A stretch of 54,283 nucleotides of DNA from Bacteroidales bacterium. Lineage in GTDB: Bacteria > Bacteroidota > Bacteroidia > Bacteroidales > PUMT01. Below the pieces are notes generated by a model. That model had not been told where the DNA came from. It searched no databases and saw only the letters and a program-made list of their open reading frames with translations. Position 1 is the stretch's first letter, and every line of letters starts with the position of its first letter. Where the stretch lies: positions 1-54,283 of the forward strand of contig SLKJ01000052.1 of assembly GCA_007134675.1 (NCBI GenBank), written 5' to 3'. Positions 1 to 7,398 of this stretch are shown in pieces. A program made the position numbers and the translations under genes.

Positions 1-441
1 AGTATATGTGATCAACTCTTTAGCCTGACAGATGTATTTGCTACGGTTGCTGCCCTGATTGGCCATGATCTTCCTCAGTGGGCTGGTGAAGACAGTTTTA
101 ACCAGTTATCCTCTCTGCTCGGCAGATCCCCTGCCTATCCTGTCCGCCCATCGATAGTGCTTCAGTCCTATACCGGTGTCCTTTCAATCCGGACAAACAG
201 GTGGAAACTGATTCTTGACACAAAAGGTTCAGGAGGTAATATTTACAGAACACCCGGTTACCAGCCGAGGGTTCAGGGTCCACCCTGGCAGGTCATGCAT
301 AGTCCGACGGGACAACTGTATGATATTTTGAATGACCCTTATGAAACGACAGATCTGTACGATAGTAATCTGGCAGGTGTTATTCAGTTGAAGGGAATTC
401 TTGAAAGGCTGATAAGGGATGAGCGATCCAGGCCGCTTTGA
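1..441 (+). CDS. Sulfatase, C-terminal 146 codons (5' end outside window)
   Basis: The open frame runs from the first base of the window and ends at TGA 439-441. It aligns without gaps to codons 381-526 of the complete sulfatase at 7399-8979, with only scattered substitutions (for example Asn-Ile versus His-Val and Gln versus Leu in the stretch before the last 60 residues). The part seen is the C-terminal subdomain of the S1 family, including the RTNRWKLI strand and the QLYDILNDPYETTDL motif typical of sulfatase C-termini. The catalytic formylglycine site would lie upstream, outside the window. It is followed by a 127-base spacer and HypA, the same arrangement as the second sulfatase/HypC pair. 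The family call is firm because of the second copy. Whether the missing part is intact cannot be seen. Confidence 0.92.
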   Translation, partial: SICDQLFSLTDVFATVAALIGHDLPQWAGEDSFNQLSSLLGRSPAYPVRPSIVLQSYTGVLSIRTNRWKLILDTKGSGGNIYRTPGYQPRVQGPPWQVMHSPTGQLYDILNDPYETTDLYDSNLAGVIQLKGILERLIRDERSRPL

Positions 442-460
442 CTATATTCAGAGGACTTAA

Positions 461-477
461 GCAGGAGAGGGACCTGC
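461..477 (+). promoter_or_regulatory. Short inverted repeat in sulfatase-HypA spacer
   Basis: GCAGG, seven bases, CCTGC form a perfect 5-bp dyad just after the sulfatase stop. The same dyad is kept in the second spacer (about 8999-9015). No T-tract follows, so this is not a standard intrinsic terminator. It may be an mRNA processing or attenuating stem. Function is inference. Confidence 0.3.
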
Positions 478-500
478 AGGTTTACATTTAAGATCACTAT

Positions 501-548
501 CTGTGGGCAGTGTGTGTTTAAATACTATGGATAGTGTGGGTTTAAATA
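501..548 (+). repeat. Two tandem 24-bp units upstream of HypA (diverged)
   Basis: Unit 1 is 501-524 and unit 2 is 525-548. Each has a 10-base CTGTGG-type dyad followed by a GTGTG stretch and TTTAAATA. In unit 2 the dyad is CTATGGATAG, where both arms have changed and symmetry is retained. In the HypC spacer the same element is two perfect copies (9039-9086). The units end ~20 bases before the HypA start codon, a position suited to an operator or leader element. Confidence 0.7.
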
Positions 549-561
549 AACTAAAAACAAC

Positions 562-581
562 AATTGTTATGATTAACAATT
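562..581 (+). promoter_or_regulatory. Hairpin with the HypA start codon in its loop
   Basis: AATTGTT (562-568), loop ATGATT (569-574), AACAATT (575-581): a perfect 7-bp stem whose loop begins with the proposed ATG. The homologous position in HypC does not fold this way. It could be a dyad binding site or a translation-modulating stem, but it is AT-rich and may be fortuitous. Confidence 0.35.
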
Positions 582-2008
582 CAGAATTTATTTCAGCAGG
601 CAGAATAAGGCAAAAAGTGAATGAAGTTTTATTATTATTTTCTTTTCTGGCACTGGCATTTATATTTATTCCAGTAATCGGCTTTGCCCAGGATTACCAA
701 AATGACTGGTTTTATAATCCTTTTAACCAGTACAGTGCCCATCACCGTCCTATCGGCACAGGTGCAATATATGCAGATGAGGATCATCCTGCTGTTCAGG
801 ACTGGCTGCAGGGAAGCCAGATGAATATCAATGTGGGCGACAGACCGCATGGTCTGTTTATGATTGATGCTGATGAAAGCGGTCCAATGCTCACTGTGAA
901 CAAAAGACAGGAAACGGGAACTTCAGGTTTGCCAGTAGTTATGCGTTTCCCTGCCGGAGGTGTTGATATTGACTTTCCATCCCATTTTGATGGTAACATC
1001 ACTGTTTACGACAGAACCATTGATGTATGGAACCATCTGAGGGTATATGCATGGAATGAAGGAAATCCTGTTGCCATGCAGTACCGGAGTTATGAGCACA
1101 ACAGCATTGGACACGGTGAGGAGCTTGCAAAGCGTGTCGGAACAAGTGCATCTGGTGTGGCAGCGCCGTTTGGTATATTACGTGGCTGGGAAGTGAAAAA
1201 GACCGGGCACCCTATCGGACATGCTCTTCAGATGGTTCTGCCACGTCTTCCTTCACACTTTGCCATGATGCTGGGGCGAGAAGTTTGGTGGCCTGCTGTT
1301 GGAATGGATGGAAATGCTTATACAACTGAGGAGAATAATACGGGTAATATTCCTTATGGTAGTTTGTGGGCTATCCCTCCGGAATCGAAAGGGGGGCCTG
1401 ACCTTGATACCCTCGGTCTCACCGAAAGGGGAAAAAGACTTGCAGAAGCATTAAGGGATTACGGAATTTACGCTGTAGATGGAGGAGCTGCTGTTGCTAT
1501 CCGTTGCGACCAGAATTTCTCTGAAGCCTTAAGATTAGAACTTGTAAATGAAACAAGAAAATTTTATCCTTATCTGCGAATGGTTCTTAACTCAGTTCCT
1601 GATGAGGGTAAAGTGGTATTCAACGTGGGCGACAGAGGATGGGCTCCCAGCGGGCCTGTTAAACAAGTTATAAGGGGTGAGTTTCCGGCTGGTGGTGGAA
1701 CACCTCTGGCTCCGAACACGGCAATTGATTTAGTAACATCTTCATCGTCATACAATACAGTAAAAGCGAATCTTTTTGAAACGGTAAGATTATTTCCCAA
1801 TCCTGCAATTGATAGAGTTACTATCACTTATAATGAAAATTACGGACCGGTTAGCGTAGAGGTTTTAAATGTCTTAGGTCAGGTTGTGAGGACAAAGAGC
1901 AGCTTGTATTCCGGAGCGAACCTTATCTTGCCGGATGAACAGGATATATATTTTATAAGACTTATCTCGAACCGCGGCACCGGTACTTATAGAGTATTGA
2001 AACTTTAA
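569..2008 (+). CDS. HypA: secreted protein of unrecognised family with T9SS sorting domain
   Basis: 479 residues from ATG 569. This start is chosen because it aligns with the HypC start (same NNSEF motif); an in-frame upstream start at 503 would put the 24-bp repeats into coding sequence. Residues 1-40 are a long signal peptide with hydrophobic core at ~20-38 and predicted cleavage after GFA. The mature domain (~41-400) has the ordered motifs NPFNQYSAHHRPIGTG, MRFPAGGVDID, YDRTIDVWNHLRVY, GTSASGVAAPFGILRGWE, GHPIGHALQMV and RDYGIYAVDGG. From memory, a similar order (GTSASG, then G-x-I-x-HAL, then YG-x-Y-x-VD) occurs in uncharacterised secreted proteins of other phyla. The last ~70 residues (FPNPAIDR, VLNVLGQVV, final YRVLKL) are a T9SS type A sorting domain, implying export to the cell surface or medium. 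The sulfatase and GH2 context suggests a role in sulfated-glycan breakdown; no reaction can be assigned. Confidence 0.85.
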   Translation: MINNSEFISAGRIRQKVNEVLLLFSFLALAFIFIPVIGFAQDYQNDWFYNPFNQYSAHHRPIGTGAIYADEDHPAVQDWLQGSQMNINVGDRPHGLFMIDADESGPMLTVNKRQETGTSGLPVVMRFPAGGVDIDFPSHFDGNITVYDRTIDVWNHLRVYAWNEGNPVAMQYRSYEHNSIGHGEELAKRVGTSASGVAAPFGILRGWEVKKTGHPIGHALQMVLPRLPSHFAMMLGREVWWPAVGMDGNAYTTEENNTGNIPYGSLWAIPPESKGGPDLDTLGLTERGKRLAEALRDYGIYAVDGGAAVAIRCDQNFSEALRLELVNETRKFYPYLRMVLNSVPDEGKVVFNVGDRGWAPSGPVKQVIRGEFPAGGGTPLAPNTAIDLVTSSSSYNTVKANLFETVRLFPNPAIDRVTITYNENYGPVSVEVLNVLGQVVRTKSSLYSGANLILPDEQDIYFIRLISNRGTGTYRVLKL

Positions 2009-2050
2009 AAAACATAATATAATTCAATTTAATTTCCTATATTTGATGAT

Positions 2051-2085
2051 ATGAGTAGTGGTGGAAGGCTTAATCCATTACTCAT
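2051..2085 (+). other. Stem-loop in HypA-methyltransferase spacer
   Basis: ATGAGTAGTGG (2051-2061) pairs with CCATTACTCAT (2075-2085), giving 11 pairs with one G-U and a 13-base loop. It lies 43 bases after the HypA stop and 26 before the next start. No T-tract follows, so it may be an mRNA-stabilising or processing hairpin between unequally expressed genes. Confidence 0.45.
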
Positions 2086-2111
2086 AAAAGCTTTAATATT
2101 ACTCCTTTACC

Positions 2112-3371
2112 ATGACATCCAGAGAACGTCTTATAGCCACCCTATCCCACCGGCAGCCTGATCAGATCGTTGTTGATTTCGGATCGACTGGTGTAACAGG
2201 GCTGCATGTGAAATGTATAGAAGGCCTGCGAAATTACTACCAGCTTGAGAACAGGCCTGTTAAAGTAACCGAACCCTACCAGATGTTGGGAGAAATAGAT
2301 GATGATCTCGCAGAGATCATGGGTATTGACACGCTGGGTCTTTCTCCCAAAAACAATCTTTTTGGTTTTGAAAATAATAACTGGAGGGAATTTAAAACTT
2401 TCTGGGGGCAGGAGGTTCTTGTACCCGGGCACTTTGTTACCACCACCGATATTAACGGGGATCTTCTGATTCATCCACAGGGCGATATTCTTGCACCACC
2501 AAGTGCAAGAATGCCTGTATCAGGATATTTCTTTGACACCATTATACGCCAGCCTCCAATAGATGAATCAGCGTTAGACCCTGAGGATAACCTTGAAGAA
2601 TTCAGCCTTGTCAGTGATGATGATCTGACATATTGGGAAAATCTACTTGAAGGTGTAAGTGATTCAGATTATGGTATCATCGCAAATTTTGGAGGGACCG
2701 GGTTAGGAGATATTGCCCTGGTTCCTGCCCCGTTTTTAAAAAATCCCAAAGGGATAAGGGATGTCGCTGAATGGTACATGTCAACCTTGTCACGTCCTGA
2801 TTATGTTCATAAGGTTTTCGAGAAGCAGAGTGATATAGCTGTTCACAACCTCTCAAAATACGCTGAAATTGCAGGAGATCTGGTAGATGTGCTTTACATA
2901 TGCGGAACTGACTTCGGCACGCAGGAATCCTTATTCTGTTCTCCGGATACCTTTAATGAATTGTACAAACCTTATTACAGAAAAATAAATGACTGGGTAC
3001 ACTCAAATACGAAATGGAAAACATTTAAACACTCCTGTGGTGCTGTTTATGATTTAATTCCCAATTTTATTGATGCCGGATTTGATATCCTGAACCCTGT
3101 GCAAATAAATGCCCGGGGAATGGAGTCGGCTAAACTTAAATCTTTATATGGAAGTCAGATAGTCTTCTGGGGTGGAGGTATTGATACCCAAAAAGTATTA
3201 CCATTCGGCACTCCCGCTGAAGTTCAAAACCAGGTATTGCAACAATGCGAAATTTTAGGAAAAGAGGGTGGGTTTGTTTTTAATTCGATTCACAATATTC
3301 AGGCAAACGTGCCGATTGAGAATGTGGTTGCTATGCTGGAGGCAATAAAAATTTTCAATGGTAAAATTTAA
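2112..3371 (+). CDS. URO-D superfamily protein, methyltransferase-like (MtaA/CmuA type)
   Basis: 419 residues. The opening TSRERLIATLSHRQPDQIVVDFG is the usual start of uroporphyrinogen decarboxylase (URO-D) superfamily members found outside haem synthesis. Near residues 305-312 the FKHSCG motif gives His307-x-Cys309, the zinc-ligand pair known from MtaA/MtbA-type corrinoid-dependent methyltransferases and absent from true HemE. The C-terminal HNIQANVP-IENV segment is common in this subgroup. A role as a methyl transferase acting with a cobamide protein is therefore more likely than porphyrin decarboxylation, but no corrinoid protein is encoded nearby. It lies between two copies of the Hyp family and before a GH2 enzyme, so it may handle O-methyl groups released from a glycan. 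That link is inference. Confidence 0.8.
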   Translation: MTSRERLIATLSHRQPDQIVVDFGSTGVTGLHVKCIEGLRNYYQLENRPVKVTEPYQMLGEIDDDLAEIMGIDTLGLSPKNNLFGFENNNWREFKTFWGQEVLVPGHFVTTTDINGDLLIHPQGDILAPPSARMPVSGYFFDTIIRQPPIDESALDPEDNLEEFSLVSDDDLTYWENLLEGVSDSDYGIIANFGGTGLGDIALVPAPFLKNPKGIRDVAEWYMSTLSRPDYVHKVFEKQSDIAVHNLSKYAEIAGDLVDVLYICGTDFGTQESLFCSPDTFNELYKPYYRKINDWVHSNTKWKTFKHSCGAVYDLIPNFIDAGFDILNPVQINARGMESAKLKSLYGSQIVFWGGGIDTQKVLPFGTPAEVQNQVLQQCEILGKEGGFVFNSIHNIQANVPIENVVAMLEAIKIFNGKI

Positions 3372-3430
3372 CTGGTGGGCATTTTACCGTTGCTGACCCA
3401 CACCTGAGCCAATTATGAACCGGCAGTAAC

Positions 3431-3461
3431 TTTTCGCTTACAGAAACCCGCATGGCGAAAA
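3431..3461 (+). other. Inverted repeat in spacer before GH2 gene
   Basis: TTTTCGC (3431-3437) and GCGAAAA (3455-3461) form a 7-bp dyad with a 17-base loop in the 166-base gap between the methyltransferase-like gene and the GH2 gene. The rest of the gap shows no clear promoter. Significance is uncertain. Confidence 0.3.
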
Positions 3462-3537
3462 ATAACAAAAACTGATGATAAAAATTCATTAAAGGGTGTG
3501 GATCCCCAATATTAATTAATAATCAAATTCTGTACTT

Positions 3538-5877
3538 ATGAAAAACCTTAAAACAACATCCATCAGCCTTATTTTATGGATCAGTTTACTTATGAATTCT
3601 CCCATAGCTTCAGCACAATCTCCGGGCACTACCATCTGCCTTAACGGAACATGGGAATTTGACCAGACCACACAAGCCTTTCCACCAAAAGAATATACCC
3701 GTAATATACCGGTACCCGGACTGATTCATCTTGCAGAACCTAAAATAGAAGCCTATCATCAGATTTTTAAGGAGCCCGATGAATACAGCAATCTCTTTTT
3801 GTTACCTCATCAGGACACTTTAAATCAATTTGTAAGGGATTACCGAAAGCTGAACTATGAACCCCGATATAGCTGGTATAGGCGGATTGTTGAAATTCCT
3901 GAATATACCGGAGAAGAAGAAGTAACGCTTACCATTTTGAAAAGCCAGTATGTTACACAGGTATATGTGAATGGTCATGATATGGGGCAGTCGGTTGCCT
4001 GTTACACCCCTTTCCGCTTAAGAATTACCCGTGCCTTAATTCCCGGCAGGCCTAACGAGATTATCATCCGCGTGGGTGAAAGAGTATGGCTTCCCCCCTG
4101 GGCAGCTGGGAGTACCGATCAGGAAAAGGTGAATTATCTGCCAGGTATATGGGATAATGTATTTCTCTCAATTACCGGCAAACAAAGAATTCAGAATACT
4201 TTGTTTCTCCCTACTGCAGATGAGAAACCAGTTACGGAAAGAACCCAGAATACTTTGTTTCTCCCTTCTGAAAAAGAAAAATCAGTAACAGCCAAAATTT
4301 TAGTAAGGAGTTATTACCATCAGCAGTTAACTAACCGGGATCCGAAAGAGGATGTGGTGAGTGCAGAAATTACAATCAGAGAAAGGAATTCGGGAAAACA
4401 GATCACCACAGCCAGGTTAGTTGGTGAGGTTCTACGTGACAATGAAACTCAATTGGAAGTAGTAATACCTTTTCCTGAGTATAATGCCTGGTCGCCTGAA
4501 AACCCTTTCCTTTACGAAGCGGAGGTTAGACTTTATGACGGGGATCATTTATCTGATAAGACTAAAGCCACTTTCGGGATGCGATTCTTTGAACGCAGGG
4601 GAAGATTCTTCTATCTCAACGATGAAAAGTACTATCTGAGAGGCACTAATATTACCCTGCATCGTTTCTTTGATGACCCCGACTGCAAAGCTCTGCCATG
4701 GGATCGTGAATGGGTGAAAAAAATGCTTATTGATGACCCGAAAAGTCTGGGATGGAACGCGATGCGCATCTGCGTCGGTATTGTTCCTTCTTTCTGGTAC
4801 GATTTGGCTGATGAATATGGCTTGTTATTTCAGAATGAATGGATGTACTGGCAGACCCACGGATGGGATAACCAGATTCGGGATGAATTTACTGACTGGG
4901 TCTGGACAGATGGAAATCATCCATCTATTGTAATATGGGATGCCATAAATGAGAACTGGCAGACTTATATTGGAAATGAACTTATCCCTGAACTAATGAA
5001 GCTTGACCCAACAAGAATATGGGATGCCGGATATATGGGGGATGAAGACCTGGTTTATGAAAACCAGATTGATGAACCTCATCCCTATCGTACGATGGGC
5101 TTATGGCTGGCTGAGGATCCTGCTGAATTTCTCAAGAGAGAACCCTACCTGCTTGGTAAAATAGATGACTGGATGTCCCGTCACAGAAAATATCTTGATG
5201 GCTCTTCTGCTCTTATTGCAAATGAATACGGATGGAACTGGTTGTGGCGTGACGGTACACCTGCTAAACTTACCAAGTCTTCTTATGACTTTCTGGTTGG
5301 AGAAAATGCATCTGCCGGAGAAAGAAGGGAATTACAGGCCTACTGGTTACAATGCGAAACCGAATGGTTACGTAGCGAGCGATCTATTGCCGGAGTCCTT
5401 TCCTTTACACACCTCACGAATAATTACGGTTTTACCGGCGACTGGTACATCAACAATATTAAAGACCTGGTACCAGGACCTACTCTAAGTTGGTTCAGAC
5501 ATGCATTTGCAAAAACAAACGTATTTATCGACCTGGCCGACCAGAGATATTTTCCTAATGGTAACTACACCCCAGGCAGTCAGCTTTCATTTAACCTTGT
5601 GGGTATCAATGATGAAAATAAAGATGTTTCCGGCAGGGTAAAGCTTATTCTTCTTGATTCTGATGGAATACAAGTTTATGCTAATGAGTATGATATAGAT
5701 ATAGAAGCTTACGGGCGTGAAAACCTTCCTGTTTGTATCGGTCTGCCAGAAAAAGAAGGAGGTTATCTGGTTACAACTCAGTACACACAAACCGGAAAAG
5801 ATGACATTTACAAAAGCCGCAGGTATATTAGGGTTGGAGCCGGTCAGGATTATGCTTTCCCGGAGATTTTGCCTTAA
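3538..5877 (+). CDS. Glycoside hydrolase family 2 (beta-galactosidase/glucuronidase-like), secreted
   Basis: 779 residues with a signal peptide of ~26 residues (hydrophobic core ISLILWISLL, cleavage near ASA). Domain order is classic GH2: sugar-binding jelly roll (LNGTWEFD, SWYRRIVEIP, VYVNGHDMG; ~30-215), immunoglobulin-like domain (~250-350), then TIM barrel starting near RGTNITLHRF. The candidate acid/base is Glu472 in WDAINEN, following the HPSIVIW strand; the candidate nucleophile is Glu563 in ANEYGWN. Substrate cannot be read from sequence; beta-galactoside, beta-glucuronide and beta-mannoside are all possible. No T9SS domain is present, so the enzyme is probably periplasmic. The linker between the first two domains carries an 18-residue tandem duplication. 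HypB follows after 11 bases, so the two are probably co-transcribed. Confidence 0.93.
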   Translation: MKNLKTTSISLILWISLLMNSPIASAQSPGTTICLNGTWEFDQTTQAFPPKEYTRNIPVPGLIHLAEPKIEAYHQIFKEPDEYSNLFLLPHQDTLNQFVRDYRKLNYEPRYSWYRRIVEIPEYTGEEEVTLTILKSQYVTQVYVNGHDMGQSVACYTPFRLRITRALIPGRPNEIIIRVGERVWLPPWAAGSTDQEKVNYLPGIWDNVFLSITGKQRIQNTLFLPTADEKPVTERTQNTLFLPSEKEKSVTAKILVRSYYHQQLTNRDPKEDVVSAEITIRERNSGKQITTARLVGEVLRDNETQLEVVIPFPEYNAWSPENPFLYEAEVRLYDGDHLSDKTKATFGMRFFERRGRFFYLNDEKYYLRGTNITLHRFFDDPDCKALPWDREWVKKMLIDDPKSLGWNAMRICVGIVPSFWYDLADEYGLLFQNEWMYWQTHGWDNQIRDEFTDWVWTDGNHPSIVIWDAINENWQTYIGNELIPELMKLDPTRIWDAGYMGDEDLVYENQIDEPHPYRTMGLWLAEDPAEFLKREPYLLGKIDDWMSRHRKYLDGSSALIANEYGWNWLWRDGTPAKLTKSSYDFLVGENASAGERRELQAYWLQCETEWLRSERSIAGVLSFTHLTNNYGFTGDWYINNIKDLVPGPTLSWFRHAFAKTNVFIDLADQRYFPNGNYTPGSQLSFNLVGINDENKDVSGRVKLILLDSDGIQVYANEYDIDIEAYGRENLPVCIGLPEKEGGYLVTTQYTQTGKDDIYKSRRYIRVGAGQDYAFPEILP
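4192..4299 (+). repeat. In-frame 54-bp tandem duplication inside GH2 gene
   Basis: Copies at 4192-4245 and 4246-4299. The first 21 bases of each copy are identical and the rest has diverged. They encode QNTLFLPTADEKPVTERT and QNTLFLPSEKEKSVTAKI, which lengthen the linker between the sugar-binding and immunoglobulin-like domains. Confidence 0.85.
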
Positions 5878-5888
5878 AAAGAAGGACA

Positions 5889-7280
5889 ATGAAAAAAGCT
5901 TTATTATTGGTTTCTATTTTAATATTGACATTTATATTGATTCCCGGGATCAGCTTTGCGCAGGATTATCAGAATGACTGGTTTTACAATCCCTTTAACC
6001 AGTACAGTGCCCATCACCGGCCTATCGGCACGGGAGCCGTTTATGCAGATGAGGATCATCCGGCCGTTCAGGACTGGCTGCAGGGAAGCCAGTTAAATAT
6101 TAATGTAGGTGACAGACCACATGGGCTGTTTATGATTGATGCTGATAAAAGCGGTCCCATGCTCACTGTGAACAAAAGACAGGAAACAGGAACTTCAGGC
6201 TTACCTGTTGTTATGCGTTTTCCCGCCGGAGGTGTTGATATTGACTTTCCATCTCATTTTGATGGTAATATGACTGTATACGATAGGACGATTGATGTAT
6301 GGAACCACCTGCGGGTATATGCATGGAATGACGGAAATCCTGTTGCCATGCAGTACCGGAGTTATGAGCACAACAGCATTGGACACGGTGAGGAACTTGC
6401 AAAGCGTGTTGGAACGAGTGCATCTGGTGTGGCAGCGCCATTTGGTATATTACGTGGTTGGGAGGTGAAAAAGACCGGTCACCCAATCGGACATGCTCTT
6501 CAGATGGTTATACCGTGCTTTCCCCGACATTTTGCCATGATGCTGGGAAGAGAAGTATGGTGGCCGGCAGTAGGCATGGATGGTTTTGCCTATACAAATG
6601 CAGAGTGCAATACAGGGAATATCCCCTATGGGAGTTTGTGGGCTATTCCTCCGGTATCGAAAGGGGGGCCTGACCTTGATACCCTTGGCCTTACCGAAAG
6701 GGGAAAAAGGCTTGCTGAAGCTATAAGGGATTATGGTATTTATGTTGTGGACTGTGGTGAAGCTCCATCAATTCGTTGCGACCAGAATTTCAGCCAGGCA
6801 TTAAGATCTGAACTGCTAAATGAAACGAGAAAATTTTATCCTTATCTGCGAATGGTTCTTAACTCAGTTCCTGATGAAGGTAAAGTGGTCTTCAACGTGG
6901 GCGACAGGGGATGGGCTCCCAGCGGACCTGTTAAACAGGTTATCCCTGGTGAGTTTCCGGCCGGTGGAGGAACACCTCTGGCTCCGAATACGGCAATTGA
7001 TTTAGTAACATCAATCCCCTTTTACAGTTCAGGTAAAGCAAACTTTTTTGAAACGGTAAGATTATTTCCAAATCCTGCAAAAGATAGAATTACTATCACT
7101 TATAATGAAGATTACGGGCCAGTTAAAGTAAAGGTTTACAATGTGTTAGGTCAGGTGGTGAAGTCAAGGCGCAACTTGGATTCCGGAGCGAACCTTATCT
7201 TACCGGATAAACAGGATATATATTTCATCAGACTTATCACGAGCCTGGGTGTTGAATCATACAAAATAATGAAACTTTAA
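5889..7280 (+). CDS. HypB: secreted protein, same family as HypA, with T9SS sorting domain
   Basis: 463 residues. ATG 5889 is preceded by AAGGA, one of the few Shine-Dalgarno-like sites here. The signal peptide (~1-24, ending ISFA) differs from HypA, but the mature domain is nearly the same as HypA in protein and DNA, including long almost identical stretches around 6350-6480 versus 1077-1207. The family motifs are all present: MRFPAGGVDIDF, GTSASGVAAPFG, GHPIGHALQMV, RDYGIYVVDCG. The C-terminus has FPNPAKDR, VYNVLGQVV and ends YKIMKL, a T9SS type A domain. It begins 11 bases after the GH2 stop, so it likely shares that transcript. It was probably the donor or sister of the HypA mature region. 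Biochemical function unknown. Confidence 0.85.
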   Translation: MKKALLLVSILILTFILIPGISFAQDYQNDWFYNPFNQYSAHHRPIGTGAVYADEDHPAVQDWLQGSQLNINVGDRPHGLFMIDADKSGPMLTVNKRQETGTSGLPVVMRFPAGGVDIDFPSHFDGNMTVYDRTIDVWNHLRVYAWNDGNPVAMQYRSYEHNSIGHGEELAKRVGTSASGVAAPFGILRGWEVKKTGHPIGHALQMVIPCFPRHFAMMLGREVWWPAVGMDGFAYTNAECNTGNIPYGSLWAIPPVSKGGPDLDTLGLTERGKRLAEAIRDYGIYVVDCGEAPSIRCDQNFSQALRSELLNETRKFYPYLRMVLNSVPDEGKVVFNVGDRGWAPSGPVKQVIPGEFPAGGGTPLAPNTAIDLVTSIPFYSSGKANFFETVRLFPNPAKDRITITYNEDYGPVKVKVYNVLGQVVKSRRNLDSGANLILPDKQDIYFIRLITSLGVESYKIMKL

Positions 7281-7398
7281 ATAGCTGTTAGAGTGATTGT
7301 GATAGCTGATGACCATTATACGGAAGACAATGAATAGTTATTCTGAATTATTTTGACAAAGCACGCTTATGTACCAGACAATGCTAAAATAAAAAGTC

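Larger units (their letters stand above)
1..715. repeat. Direct repeat, copy 1: sulfatase end + spacer + HypA leader
   Basis: This stretch matches 8539-9253 at an almost constant offset of 8538-8539 bases. The match covers the sulfatase C-terminus, the non-coding spacer and the first ~49 codons of the following secreted-protein gene. Coding and non-coding parts are both conserved, so the copies come from a segmental duplication, not from protein-level constraint. The left limit lies outside the window. The right limit, near 715-722, is where HypA stops resembling HypC. Confidence 0.85.

Noticed and set aside
503-568. Upstream extension of HypA starting at 503
   Set aside because: It translates the 24-bp regulatory repeats and delays the signal peptide; the HypC alignment supports the start at 569.
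7353-7358. TTGACA upstream of the sulfatase, looking like an E. coli -35 box
   Set aside because: No correctly spaced TATAAT follows, and Bacteroidota primary sigma uses TTTG/TAnnTTTG instead.
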